From: Chrysophaeum taylorii
Taxonomy: Eukaryota > Sar > Pelagophyceae > Pelagomonadales > Pelagomonadaceae
Direction: 5' to 3'
Assembly (NCBI GenBank): GCA_029834535.1
Contig: JAQMWT010000362.1
Location: 186,001 to 250,000, forward strand
DNA length: 64,000 nucleotides
Positions 47,951-60,250 of the stretch are shown one piece after another (the stretch's first letter is position 1; every line of letters starts with the position of its first letter). The translations under genes were made by a program, and so were the position numbers. The notes under the pieces were generated by a model. The model saw only the letters and a program-made list of their open reading frames with translations. It made no database searches and was not told the origin of the DNA.

Positions 47951-49550
47951 ATGATGATGCAAGGCTCGCGTCGGACTCGACGCGGGAAGCGCAAGGAGAA
48001 GGTACGCAAGGCGGAGCTTGTGCGGGTCGTCGCGCAGGTTGCGGCGGGGGGTGGTTGGGGGATTGGCCGAGACTGTCGACAGAGGCGTGGTGACGTTGAG
48101 CGCCGACTTGACGTCCGCCGAACGGGCCTACGTCCACGCCCAAGCCGCGGAGCACCAGTTGTTTCACTGGTCGAGCGGCACGCCCCGGCGGGTCGCGGTG
48201 GGTGACCATGTCCCCAGCAACGCGGTCCTCTTCGACGACGACGCGCTCGAGCCAAAAAAATTTCGCGTCGACGCGTGACGAAACCGCGTCGACGTCCATC
48301 CCTACGCCGACGCGGTCGAGCGGTTGGCCTGCGCCGTACCGCCGCACCCGGGGTGTAAGCGCCAAAACGGTGCCAAGGAGAAGACGTGGACGTTGGTGGA
48401 CACGAGGGAGGCGCTCGACCAACTTGCTAAGGAGCTCTCTCTCGCGCGCGAGTTCGCCGTCGACCTCGAGGAAGAGCGCGAAAGGTCTTACGACGGGCTC
48501 TGTTGCCTCGTCCAGATCTCGACGCGGTCGACCGACTACGTCGTGGACGCGCTCGAGCTACACGATGACATGAGCTTGTTGAGGCCCGTCTTCGCCGACC
48601 CACAGATTCTCAAGGTCTTCCACGCGTGCGAAGGCCTCGACGTGGCGGCCTTGCACCGCGACTTTGAAATTTTTGTGGTCAACGTCTTCGATACCCAGCG
48701 CGCGGCGAGTTGCTTGATGTGCCGCAAGCTGGGGCTTCCCGCGCTGCTCGCGAGGTTCGACGTCGTCCCTCCAAAAGACATCCGGCGCCACGCCGAGCTC
48801 AAGGAAAAGTACCAGGCCTGCCGGTGGTCGCGGCGGCCGCTCTCGGCCGACCAGCTCGAGTACGCGCGTTTAGATTCGCAGCATTTGCTCGAGTTGAAGG
48901 ACGCGATCCTCGACGCCCTCGCGTCCCCACACTTTGTGTTGGACGACGGGACGCCGACCGTCTCGCCCAGCCCGGACGACGACGACGACGACGAGGAGGA
49001 CTTGGACTGGGGCGACGACGACGCGGCTGCGGATTGCGGCGTGGTCCCGGCCAGCACCCAACAAAAGGGGGAGGAGGAGGACGCGTGGGCGGACGACGAG
49101 GCGACGGCGACGCGCCTCGCGTGGGCGCTTTCGCAGCGCGCGTGCCTCAAGCTCTGGCGGCCCCGCTCGCGGACGGAATTCGAGTCGGATAGGTGCTACA
49201 AGCGCGTAAGCTGCGGGCTCACGACTCACCAAAAGAAACTCTTCGGGGAGCTGTACGCATGGCGAGACGATCTCGCGCGCGAGCTCGACGAGAGCCCCAA
49301 CCTCGTTTGCCCCGGCTATTGCCTCGTCGCCCTCGTCAAGCACGCGCCCACCACCATCTCCGACCTCGCGATCGCCTTCCACCCCCTTCCGTGCTTAGTC
49401 CGCGACCAAGCCCACGCAATTATCGACATCATTCGTGGTGAGGTTGTCCTCCCGGTGCGAGACGACGACGACGACGAGCTCGCCGTCCTCGCTGCCTTGT
49501 ATCGTGATGTCCGTGTGTTCGGACAACCTCCGTGGGTGACGTGGCACTGA
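47951..49550 (+). pseudogene. R3H plus Rrp6/EXOSC10-like 3'-5' exonuclease, in-frame TGA
   Basis: The R3H half (LSADLTSAERAYVHAQAAEH, FHWSSGTPRR at 48090-48190) and the exonuclease half lie in the same frame but are parted by one TGA at 48276-48278. After it come VDVHPYADAVERL (the HPYxxEL lead of EXOSC10), FAVDLEEERERSYDGL, LVQISTRSTDYVVDALEL, KVFHACEGLDVAALHRDF, NVFDTQRAA, LEYARLDSQHLLEL and an HRDC-like end. DEDDy acids are visible (D and E of DLE, D of GLD, Y and D of YARLD). The usual DLEHHS is DLEEER here. No ATG after the TGA would keep the active site. The ATG at 47951 is in another frame, so an intron of length 1 modulo 3 is needed upstream. It may be real with recoding, or a recent nonsense allele. 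Confidence 0.6.
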
Positions 49551-49583
49551 CGTGGCGGCTCTGCGAAAGAGGGTTTGTGTTTC

Positions 49584-50405
49584 ATGAGATTCCCCGAAGC
49601 TCTCCTGCGTCGCCTCGCCGAGGTGGCCGTCCCCGTGACCGAACAGGGGACTGTGTGGATATCCGCCAAGATGCCCTACGACATGTTCGAGGATTTCCAG
49701 GACAGGACGCGGCCCGCAGCGGCGCGCGTGTTCGGCGGGAGCGTGCGCGCCAAATACGTATCTCCAAGCGCACTCGGATACGAGCTACCGACCGAAGGCC
49801 GTCCCGAGATCGCGTTCGCTGGGCGCTCCAACGTCGGTAAAAGCACCTTGCTCGGGACATTGCTCGGCGACGTTCAGTTGTGCCGGCGCTCTAAACGACC
49901 CGGCTGCACGACCACGATCAATTTTTTCGAGCCAGGCGGCCCCGCGCCGAGCTATCTCGTCGACTTGCCGGGGTTTGGCTTCGCCGAACGGCCCGACGAT
50001 CAAAAAGAGAACTGGAGCCGCGCGATGTTCGACTACCTCGCGGCGCGCGACAGAAGTGTTTTGAGGCACGCCGTTCTGCTCGTCGACGCTCGCAGAGGCC
50101 TCTCTGCCAACGCCAAGGATCTCGAGGCCCTCCAGGGCTTCTCCGCGCTCAAGGTCTCCCACCATGTTGTCCTCACCAAGACAGACCTCGTCCGACCCCC
50201 CGACCTCGCCAACGCCCTTTGGGACACCTTCCACCACCTCGCCAAATTTCGAAAGAGATCCACCTGCCTTCCTATCGTCCACCTCGTTTCCGCCAAGCAG
50301 GGCCACGGCATCCAGGACCTCCGGGACTACATCGGCTCATTCATCGCCGAGGCGGCCGACCTCCGCCGCAAGACGCGTCGACGTAATAATACGATGGCAC
50401 TCTGA
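49584..50405 (+). CDS. engB: EngB/YihA/GTPBP8 GTPase
   Basis: ATG at 49584; 273 aa. TRAFAC GTPase motifs are clear: G1 AGRSNVGKSTLL, G2 region RPGCTTTINFF, G3 DLPGFGFAERP, G4 VLTKTDLV and G5 HLVSAKQGHG. The NVGKST and GFGFAxxP elements define the EngB branch, which in bacteria helps assemble the large ribosomal subunit. In eukaryotes it works in the mitochondrion or plastid. The N-terminal 60 residues before the domain could hold a targeting signal but have few Arg. It begins 33 bp after the stop of the exonuclease gene on the same strand, so the two may share transcripts or read-through. Confidence 0.9.
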   Translation: MRFPEALLRRLAEVAVPVTEQGTVWISAKMPYDMFEDFQDRTRPAAARVFGGSVRAKYVSPSALGYELPTEGRPEIAFAGRSNVGKSTLLGTLLGDVQLCRRSKRPGCTTTINFFEPGGPAPSYLVDLPGFGFAERPDDQKENWSRAMFDYLAARDRSVLRHAVLLVDARRGLSANAKDLEALQGFSALKVSHHVVLTKTDLVRPPDLANALWDTFHHLAKFRKRSTCLPIVHLVSAKQGHGIQDLRDYIGSFIAEAADLRRKTRRRNNTMAL

Positions 50406-52241
<1,836 letters not shown>

Positions 52242-55200
52242 ATGATTGAGGTAGACTTGGAGAACGGCCTGAAGAAGAAGAAGAGGAAGGAGCGGTATTC
52301 GAGCCTCGTGGAGGGGCTGACGCTGCGCGGGGTGTGGAGCGTGATTTGGGCCAGCCGGCGCACGCCGCTCGATGCGTCTGACCTGCCGGCGCCGTTGGAT
52401 GTATTCCGGTCGACGGAGAACGAGGCGCTGCAGCGACAGTCGTGGGAGGCCTGGGACGGTCTTCCGAAGGAGAAGAAGAAGGAGGGTGGCCTCGGGCGCT
52501 TGGTGCTCTGGTATTTTTTCGTGATACCGCACGGAGGGAAACTCGCGCTCGGGTTGTCGGCGGCGTGCGTTCAGGGTCTTCTCGGAACCGTCGCGCGTTT
52601 TCTTTTGCTCCGGGAGCTCATCGGGGCTTACAGCCGCGGCGCGGGGGCGTCGTGGCTGGTCTCGCTCGCCCTGATCTTCTTCCTCGTCGTCTCCGCGGAG
52701 GGCGCGTGCGCCGTCGTCGCGCGACAGGTCGTGACGGTCGCGATGCACGCGTTCATGGCGCGCGCGAACGCGCTCTTGATGCGCAAGGTGGCGCGCCCTC
52801 CGTCGCGCGAGACCGACGTGATGTTGTCGACGATCTTCGGCGGCGATGTCCCGCGCATGTTGACGTACTCGAAGTACCTCGCTTTAATTCCGTGCGGATT
52901 GACGGGCCTCCTGAGCGGCGTCGTCGTTATCGCCGTCTACCTCGGCGCGTGGGGCCTCGTGTCTCTCGTTACCATGATCACGGTCTTGTACTTTCAGAGC
53001 CGCTTCTCCAGGCAAGCCGGCAAAGTCGAGCCGAGCATGTTCGAGGCGCGAGACGAGACGGTGAGGGCGATCTCTCGGGCGCTCCGCGGAATCAAGGCGG
53101 TCAAGTTCTACGCGTGGGAGGACCAGTTCCTCGAGATGGTGCGCGGGTTGCGCGAGCGCCACATCAAAATATTGCTGCGGTTCCGGCTCTTCGTGCTCCT
53201 CTCGGTCGCGATGGGCAAGGTGTTTCCGGTGTTCGCGACGGTCGTCACGCTCGTCACGATCGCGATGGCGCGCGGCGGCCGCCTCCGAACTGGCGACGCG
53301 TTCGCCGCGCTCGCCGTCTTCCAGACGATACGCGTCGGGATGGTCATGCTCCCCTTTGGCTTTGTGCTCTCGAACACCTTCCACCAGATCGCCGAACGTA
53401 TCGGCACTTACCTCGTCTACGACGACCTCGACGACTTAGACGCGCCCGAAGACGATCTCGAGAGCGCCGCGGCGACGATGACCGATGTCGTCGTCGGCTT
53501 CCGCGACGAGCAGCACGCTGCGCTGCGCGTCGGGCGCTTCGCGCTCGCGCGCGGCACGCTCACCGCGCTCGTCGGCCCGGTGGGCAGTGGGAAGACCTTG
53601 CTTTTGAACGTCGTGCTGGGCACCGCGCCCGCGAGCGGCCGAGCGACGGTCGACCCCGCGATCGGCTACGCGCCTCAAGAGCCTTTCGTCGCGAGTGGGA
53701 CCGTCAAGGATAATATCGTGCTGGGTCGGCCCTTCGAGGAGACGGCCTTTCGCGAGGCGATTCGCCGCGCGGCCTTCGATCGCGACGTCGCGAATTTTCC
53801 GCACGAAGTCGACACGCAGCTCGGCGAGCGCGGCGCGACCCTCTCGGGCGGTCAGCAGGCCAGGCTGCAGCTCGCTCGCGCCTTTTACGCCAACCCGCGT
53901 CTCCTGCTCCTCGACTCATCGCTCGCCGCCGTCGACGCGGCCGTCGCGAGGCGCATCTTCGACAACGTGCGCGCGTGGGTCGACGCGACGGGCGGGACGG
54001 CGCTCCTCGCGTTGTCGCAGCTCCATTTCCTTCCGCGCTGCGACCGGGTCGTCTGTCTCGATTCCGGCGCCGTCGTTGCCGACGGCACCGTGGCCGATCT
54101 CCTCGCGTCTCGCAGCGAGGAGGAGGAGGAGGGGGAGGACGACACGTTCCTCGCGTACTGTCGGCGCACCCTCGCTTCCGCCGCCGCGCGCGAAGACGCC
54201 GACGTCGATGACGCCGTCGTACTCGCCAACGACGACGACGGCGATCCAATGAGAGTCAAGTCCTTCTCCTCCTCCGCCTCCTCCGGTGTCGTCATGGTGA
54301 CAGTCGAAGAACAGGAAAAAGAGTCCTCCTTTTCGGCGGCGGCGGCGGCGGCGGCGGGAAAGCCGTCTCAGCTCGTCCAGCGAGAAAAGATCCAGCGCGG
54401 ATCGGTATCGGGGGCGGTGTTGCGCGCGTGGGCGCGGAGCGTCGGCTACGACCGTCTCGCGTGTGTCGCTTTTTTCTTTATTTCGTCCGTATTCATCCTG
54501 TTCGCGAGCGACATAGCCCTAGCGCGGTGGACGTCGAGCGACGGGCGCGAAAGTCTCATGTGGATCTACGCCGGCTTGGCCTTTTCTCACCTGCCGGTGC
54601 TGTTCGCCGGAGTGGTTATCCTGGTCTTCGCGACCGCGCGCGGCGGCTCCAATCTCCACAGCGCGACGTTCGGGCGCGTCCTCGGCGCGCCCGTCCGCTG
54701 GTTCGAGAGCGTACCGTCCGGACGCGTCGTCGCGCGGTTCGCTGGCGATTTCGAGGTTGTAGACCTCGAGTGGGCCAACCAGCTCGACGCGGTGGCGACG
54801 ATGGGCTCAATGTACCTCATGCTCGTAGTCGCCATCTCGATCATCGTGCCAATCCTGATCCCCGTCAACACCGTCGTCGTCCTCGGCCTCGCGTGGTCCC
54901 TCGACGTCATCAACGTAGCCAACCGCGACCTCAAGCGCATCGCAAACGCGGCCGTGGCTCCGTGCGTGACGAACGCGACCGAAGCCGAGACGGGCCGGAC
55001 GGTCGCCAAGGCACACGGCTGTTCCGAGTTCTTCGCGGCGCGCCAACGCGCCAACGTCGACGCGGCTCTGGCCGCCTTTTACGCCTCGGCGACGGTCCAC
55101 CAAGTCGCCTACGCCAACGCGACCGCTTGGTGCAGCGTGACGGCCCTCGCGACCGCGCTCGTCGTCGTGCTCGCCGGCAGCGAGCTCGTCCCGCGCGAGC

Positions 55201-56234
55201 TCGCCCCCGTCGCGCTCACCTACGCTCTCGTCGCGCCCTATTTCGCCGGCATGATGTCCGAACTCTACCTCCAGCTCTCCCTGTGCGCGACGAGCCTCGA
55301 GCGCCTCTTCGAATACCTACCGGAGGCTAACGTCGTCCCGACCGAGGCGCCGAGAGCGCTCGCTGCAGACGACGACGTCGCAAATTCTGCGTGGCCGGAG
55401 CGCGGCGCCCTCGAATTCCGGGACGTCTCGCTCCGCTACCGCGCGGGCCTCCCGCTCGCTCTCAAAGCGGCCTCCTTCGCCCTCGACCCGGGCGAGACCT
55501 GCGGCGTCTGCGGCAGAACCGGCGCCGGCAAATCGACCATTCTCGTCGCCTTGTTCCGCCTCGCCGAGCCCTGCGGCGGGTCCGTGGTCATCGACGGCGT
55601 CGACACCAAAACCCTCGGCCTCGGCTTCCTCAGGCGCCGACTCTGCCTCATCCCTCAAGAGGCCGTCCTCATCCGCGGCACGGCAAAGACCAACTGCGAC
55701 CCCTTTGACGAATTCTCCGACGACGACGTCGCGACCGCCCTCGAAACCGTCGGCTTGCCGCGCGCTTTTCTCCACCAAAATCTCGTCGCCGACAACGACT
55801 CATCCGTCCTCTCCGTCGGCGAACGCCAACTCCTCGCCCTCACGCGCTGCTTACTTCGCCGCTCGAGGGTCGTCTGCTTGGACGAGGCCACCGCCCACGT
55901 CGACAGCCAGACCGATGCCAAGATCCAGCGCGTCATCTCCCACGAGTTCAAACACGCGACGAGACTCACGATTGCGCACCGCCTCCACACGGTATTCTCC
56001 TATTCCAAGCTTCTTGTCATGGAAGATGGTGTCGTCGCCCAGTTCGGACCACCCCTCGACCTCCTCCAAGACCGCGACGGCCCTCTCGCCGCGATGCTCG
56101 CTGCCCTCGGCCCGGCCGCAGTCGCGGACCTAGAGGACATCGCTCGACGCGCCACCACCATCACCACCGATCATCATCGTGATGATGACGATCTTGTTGC
56201 CGAAGTATCCCACTCGACCGCCGCGCCGCCCTAG
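52242..56234 (+). CDS. ABCC-type (MRP) ABC transporter
   Basis: ATG at 52242; about 1330 aa in one exon. Layout TMD1-NBD1-TMD2-NBD2 without the extra TMD0. TMD1 has the ABCC lasso motif SALRGIKAVKFYAWEDQF type sequence near residue 280. NBD1 has Walker A GPVGSGKT (about 448), signature LSGGQQARLQLARAF, and Walker B LLLLDSSLAAVD, where Ser replaces the catalytic Glu, as in the degenerate first site of ABCCs. The linker has acidic, Ser and Ala runs. NBD2 has GRTGAGKST (about 1090), LSVGERQLLALTRCLLRR and VVCLDEATAHVD with an intact Glu. It would export organic anions, conjugates or metals at the plasma membrane or vacuole; substrate unknown. The tail has a DDHHRDDDD-type run. Confidence 0.9.
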   Translation: MIEVDLENGLKKKKRKERYSSLVEGLTLRGVWSVIWASRRTPLDASDLPAPLDVFRSTENEALQRQSWEAWDGLPKEKKKEGGLGRLVLWYFFVIPHGGKLALGLSAACVQGLLGTVARFLLLRELIGAYSRGAGASWLVSLALIFFLVVSAEGACAVVARQVVTVAMHAFMARANALLMRKVARPPSRETDVMLSTIFGGDVPRMLTYSKYLALIPCGLTGLLSGVVVIAVYLGAWGLVSLVTMITVLYFQSRFSRQAGKVEPSMFEARDETVRAISRALRGIKAVKFYAWEDQFLEMVRGLRERHIKILLRFRLFVLLSVAMGKVFPVFATVVTLVTIAMARGGRLRTGDAFAALAVFQTIRVGMVMLPFGFVLSNTFHQIAERIGTYLVYDDLDDLDAPEDDLESAAATMTDVVVGFRDEQHAALRVGRFALARGTLTALVGPVGSGKTLLLNVVLGTAPASGRATVDPAIGYAPQEPFVASGTVKDNIVLGRPFEETAFREAIRRAAFDRDVANFPHEVDTQLGERGATLSGGQQARLQLARAFYANPRLLLLDSSLAAVDAAVARRIFDNVRAWVDATGGTALLALSQLHFLPRCDRVVCLDSGAVVADGTVADLLASRSEEEEEGEDDTFLAYCRRTLASAAAREDADVDDAVVLANDDDGDPMRVKSFSSSASSGVVMVTVEEQEKESSFSAAAAAAAGKPSQLVQREKIQRGSVSGAVLRAWARSVGYDRLACVAFFFISSVFILFASDIALARWTSSDGRESLMWIYAGLAFSHLPVLFAGVVILVFATARGGSNLHSATFGRVLGAPVRWFESVPSGRVVARFAGDFEVVDLEWANQLDAVATMGSMYLMLVVAISIIVPILIPVNTVVVLGLAWSLDVINVANRDLKRIANAAVAPCVTNATEAETGRTVAKAHGCSEFFAARQRANVDAALAAFYASATVHQVAYANATAWCSVTALATALVVVLAGSELVPRELAPVALTYALVAPYFAGMMSELYLQLSLCATSLERLFEYLPEANVVPTEAPRALAADDDVANSAWPERGALEFRDVSLRYRAGLPLALKAASFALDPGETCGVCGRTGAGKSTILVALFRLAEPCGGSVVIDGVDTKTLGLGFLRRRLCLIPQEAVLIRGTAKTNCDPFDEFSDDDVATALETVGLPRAFLHQNLVADNDSSVLSVGERQLLALTRCLLRRSRVVCLDEATAHVDSQTDAKIQRVISHEFKHATRLTIAHRLHTVFSYSKLLVMEDGVVAQFGPPLDLLQDRDGPLAAMLAALGPAAVADLEDIARRATTITTDHHRDDDDLVAEVSHSTAAPP

Positions 56235-57399
56235 AAACCCCAATCGAGCTCACGTAGTGTGGTAGGTCGAACCAACGAACCAACCGACCGACCGACCGAC
56301 GGGGCTGAAGTGGAAAAAACGTGGTGATAAACTCTCGTGCGGGTGCTTGGGCGCGCGTGTATTCACAACTTCGATTCTTTTTTGCCCCAAAACAAACATG
56401 CTGTCTGTCTTTCCGCATGTTGGATCACATCATTGAGCTACGCACCCCACCATGCGCGCGGCGACCTTATTCCGCAAGAATCTCTTGTTGCCCTCTCGCC
56501 TCGCGGGGTCGCAGTCCCCTCCATATTATTGTAAAGTTGCGGGCGGCCACATGCTACCTGCAGTCGCGCCCACCTCCGTTCTCGCAGCTAAGCAACCCCC
56601 GCCTCAAGGTTGCAGTTCCGTACCTACAAGAAGTTGCCGGCATTGGCCTCGAGAAACTGCGCCAGTTGAGCTGTTAGAGCCTGGAATGCCGCACAATTCA
56701 CCTCTTCGCGCTACATCAAAGATTGAACCGCGTCTTGACCACCGGCCTACGCACGCTGACGTCGGCGGGAAAGTCTCCGCGACGCAAGCGCGCTGGATGC
56801 GCCTTGGCCGGCGACGTCGACAACGAGCGCATTACGCATCCGACGATGTGCAAAAGTCGTTCTTGACGTCGCGTCGTCGTCGTCGCGAAGCACGCAAACC
56901 GCACTCCACCGATCCTCGTCGTCACCGCCGTCACCACCGTCCGAACCACTGCTTTTCACAACCCCAAAATCGACGATTTTCCACAATGGTCCAGCGACGT
57001 TCTCGTCTTCCCTAATCCTACTTTTAGTTAGCTAGTCATTTTCATTTGACGCCGACCTCGGCGCGAGACTGAGAGCATACCCCGTAATCCCTCCTCCCGA
57101 TGATCTGATGTTACAGGCATTTTCAATGTTTGTATGACAAAAAAGCGCACAAGGGAAGGAGATGGCAGTCAATACTCGAAAGCTGTCGTCGGTATGTGCG
57201 TGGTGGCGGGAAGATGAAGATGTGGTGCTTCTAATTCATGCTGGTCCGCCGCCGCAAAGCTAAACCAAGCGCATTTACAAGCTGACTACACTTGAATCGC
57301 ACTTTAATCGACCGGAGTCATGGACAAAAGCACCACCAGCTGGAAGTTTCACGCTCGGGCACCGCTCAAGCCGCAATGGAGTGTTGGGACGAGATGAGC
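56235..57399. other. Intergenic, no gene seen
   Basis: Between convergent genes. (CCGA)n near 56285-56300 and Arg-rich shadows near 56860. No supported coding region. Confidence 0.55.
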
Positions 57400-59536
57400 T
57401 CAGCCGCGCAAACGACGGTCTCTTTCGTCGCAGAAGGTGCCTCCCCAGCCGTTTGCACAATCGCATTCGCACACGTTCGACCCAAGGTCCAAGAATTTGG
57501 CGTTGTTCTTGCAGAGTTGACGGCCCTCGGTCTCGCAGCAAGTGCCGTAGTGACCGTTTTGACATACGCACGCCATAGCCTCCTTATCAAAGGATCTTCC
57601 GTGAGCCGAGCATAGGTTGTTGATGGTGATGCGGCTCTCGCAGTCGCCGTCGCCGTCGGCGTCGATGCCGATACTGTCGGACTGCACGTCACAGTTGACG
57701 TTGAGCGTCTCCGGAAGGCACGCGTCAACTACGGTGCCGTACGGGTCGTCGCACGCGAACTGGCTGGGGCCCAGCACAGTTGTGTCATCGCAGCTGGGCG
57801 TGAGATCGATTTGAAAGGCGCCTCTGCTTTGAAAATGGTACGAAAGGTCGCCATCGCCGTAGGCAAAGAGGAAGTACCCACCCCAGTTGTCAAAAATCGC
57901 GATTTCATCGGCCGGGGCCAGAGACCTGGTGAAGTAAAACACGAGGTTCCCGTCGTCGTCGAGATTAGTCGAAACGTCGACGAGCGTCTGCGCGTCGGCG
58001 AGCGTGGGTCCCGACCAATCGTACGGCGCGATATTGTAGTTCATCGGCACGTTGCCTCCGGTGGCGATGATTGCGTTGGTGTCGGGCATCTGATCGTCGA
58101 GCGAAACGCCGAGCGCAGCCCAACCGTCGCCAGATTTCACCACTTTGGCTCGAATGGCCGGATAGAAGTCGGCGTCGCCGCCTTCCGTCTCGAGTGTTCA
58201 AAAAAAAGCGTAGCTTTCGTCCGGCCGAACAACGTACTCGAAGTTTGGGTCGTCTGAAAGGTACATCTCGTCGCACAGCGTCGGCGCGATGCTTGGGGTC
58301 GACGTCGGCGCGACGATCGGAGCCGACGTCGGCAGGAAGGTGATGGAGTCAGGATCCAAGGTCGGCTTGGGTGTGGGAGCTTCGGTCGGGCTCGGAATCG
58401 TTGGCTGCGAGCTCGGACTCGGGACCGTGGGCATGGGCACAGGCTTGGCCGACGTCGGTGGCAGCGTCACCGTCGGCGCCTCGGTAGTGATCCCTTCAAT
58501 CTCGACGTCCATGCATGCGGCCCAAACTTGGGGTGTGCTCGAGCACCACCACACCCACTGCATCACCGTCTTGCCCGACGGGAAGTCGTCCGGAATCTTC
58601 ACTTTCACCTCCGAGACTTGACCCCTGGTGCACTCCTCGTTCGAGTTGGCGCAACCAAAGTCGCGGCCATAGCCGCCCTGGCAATGGTGGAAGCGTCCCG
58701 GGTCGTCACATCCCCAGCCCTCCTTGCACCGCGGCCCGCGTTCACAATTGTTCTCTTCGACGTCGTCGCATCGCAGCTCGCCCGCCTCGTAGCACTTCTC
58801 GAGAGCGAGCATTTCCTCTGTGGTCGGTGGCACGTCGCCCAGGAGCTTGGCGACGAGATCCTGGTCGCGGCACAGCCGGTACGAGAAAAGGCCTCCGTGG
58901 TCAGCCGTGGCGCACCAGCGCATGTTGTAAGTCTCGCCAGCCGTGAGATTCGCGGTGCTGGGGTAATTGAAGCCGAAGTTGTAGTTCTTGTCGGTGTCTT
59001 TAGTGCCGCAGACTCCGTACGGCGTGACGTGCGCGTCATTTGTGACGCGGTCCTCCCACGGCGTCGAGTCCGGGTCGGCAGCAGGGTGCTTACCGTACCA
59101 CGGTCGGCCGCTAACGTCGACATCGGGGTAGATGTCGTCCACAAAGAGGCACGTTGGGCAGTAATGGCGGTACCCCTCTTGCCACATCCAAACATTGCGT
59201 GAGATCGGCCAGTCTTGGAACCTGGGATCGAGTTTGACGTGAGGTTCGCGCTAGCCACGCGCGCACGATCGGGGCACATAGACAAGCGAGCGGACTCTAG
59301 CACACGCAGACACATGGACTACTCGCAGACGTAGACAAGCGAGCAGGCACAAGCACGCACGGAATCACGGGGGGAGGGGGGATCGCCGACATAGACAAGC
59401 GCGGTGTTTTTGCACACACGCGCTCTTGCAGGGGGAGATCGATCCCCCAGAACAAGAGATGGACTCTGCTAAAAACTCACCCGTGCGATGAAGAGCGATC
59501 GACGAGGGCTGCGGCGACGATGAGCTTGAGGTGCAT
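57400..59536 (-). CDS. Secreted LPMO-like, DOMON and EGF protein, in-frame TGA
   Basis: Exon 1 (59481-59536) encodes a signal peptide (MHLKLIVAAALV) ending SSSHG; a 259-nt intron (GTGAGT ... ATCCCAG, 59222-59480) joins it to FQDWPISRNVWMWQEGY. The mature protein would thus begin with His-Gly, the His brace of lytic polysaccharide monooxygenases, followed by the P.SRN motif, YCPTC, ADHGGLFSYRLC (second His) and VMQWVWWCSS. A Thr/Pro linker follows (58340-58500), then a DOMON domain: GWAALGVSLDDQM with the heme Met and SYHFQSRGAFQIDL with the heme His. Two EGF-like modules end it (CVCQNGHYGTCC, CDCANGWGGTFC). One TGA at 58198-58200 interrupts the DOMON in frame at a position where Trp is usual. 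A 45-nt intron (GTTGTTCGG ... CTCGAG) could remove it but has a weak donor. Confidence 0.68.
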
Positions 59537-60007
59537 GTCTTGACGGTAGAACAGGGCTGTGTTGAAAACGACCTCTTCCCGAAGTGAGGCGTTGTGTAAT
59601 CGTCTGGTGACTCAACGAACAATCGCTCCATTAAATAGATACAAGGGTCTTGGCTGCACATATACCAAGCCTCGTTAAATATAGATACGCCTGTGGCAAA
59701 TTGATCTCGAAAACCGAGAAAATACTTTGTACATCCGAGAAAGGTGAGGGGGTTCTGCGCCTGAAGCGAGACTACAACTGTACTGCTCGTAAAAGTCCCA
59801 GAAATCTTGACGCGAGTACTGCTTAGTAGTCACAAAGTCGGTTTCGTGCGATATCCTGTGACTCTCGCGTGGGAGTCAGCACGAATCATAACCCAGGCTC
59901 TCAGGCGTCGCCATTAGTGGTCGTCGACCAGGGGTACCGGTGGCGGGGAGACCCGGTGTCTGCCGCGTCGCCGGGTGGGGCCGGCGCCCGCATGTAGGCC
60001 GGGTAGC
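59537..60007. other. Upstream region of LPMO gene, no gene seen
   Basis: AT-richer; presumably holds the promoter of the minus-strand LPMO-like gene. Several short frames only. Confidence 0.5.
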
Positions 60008-60250
60008 GTGCTTTTCAACTTGCGCGCCTTCTCGATCCCAGAGCAAGCTGTTTGGGCACTCCTGGTCGTGCGCGCCTCGACCGCAATACATTCCGCCTCG
60101 CCGCTGCGCTCACCGTGATCTGCCTTCTCCGCTTACTCAACAATCACCACCACATCGCGGCTCCTTCGGTTCTTGGCTGCGGCTCTTATTCGCCGCGCTC
60201 GTCGTCGCCGCGACGCTTCTGCCACAAAACGCCCAATTGTGCCGTCGTCA
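60008..60250 (+). pseudogene. Decayed fragment of the multi-pass membrane gene at 62.5 kb
   Basis: Aligns by eye with 63355-63605 (for example GCGCGCCTCGACCG against GCGCGCCTCGACGG, AATCACCACCACATCGCGGC against AACCACCACGACCACCAC, GCCGCGCTCGTCGTCGCCGC against GCCGCGCTCGTCGCCGCC). The frame is broken and flanks do not match. It is a diverged partial duplicate. Confidence 0.65.

Noticed and set aside
56452-57015. 187-codon plus-strand frame after the ABC transporter
   Set aside because: Arg/Pro-rich, no motif and no homologous look; consistent with chance in G/C-rich DNA.
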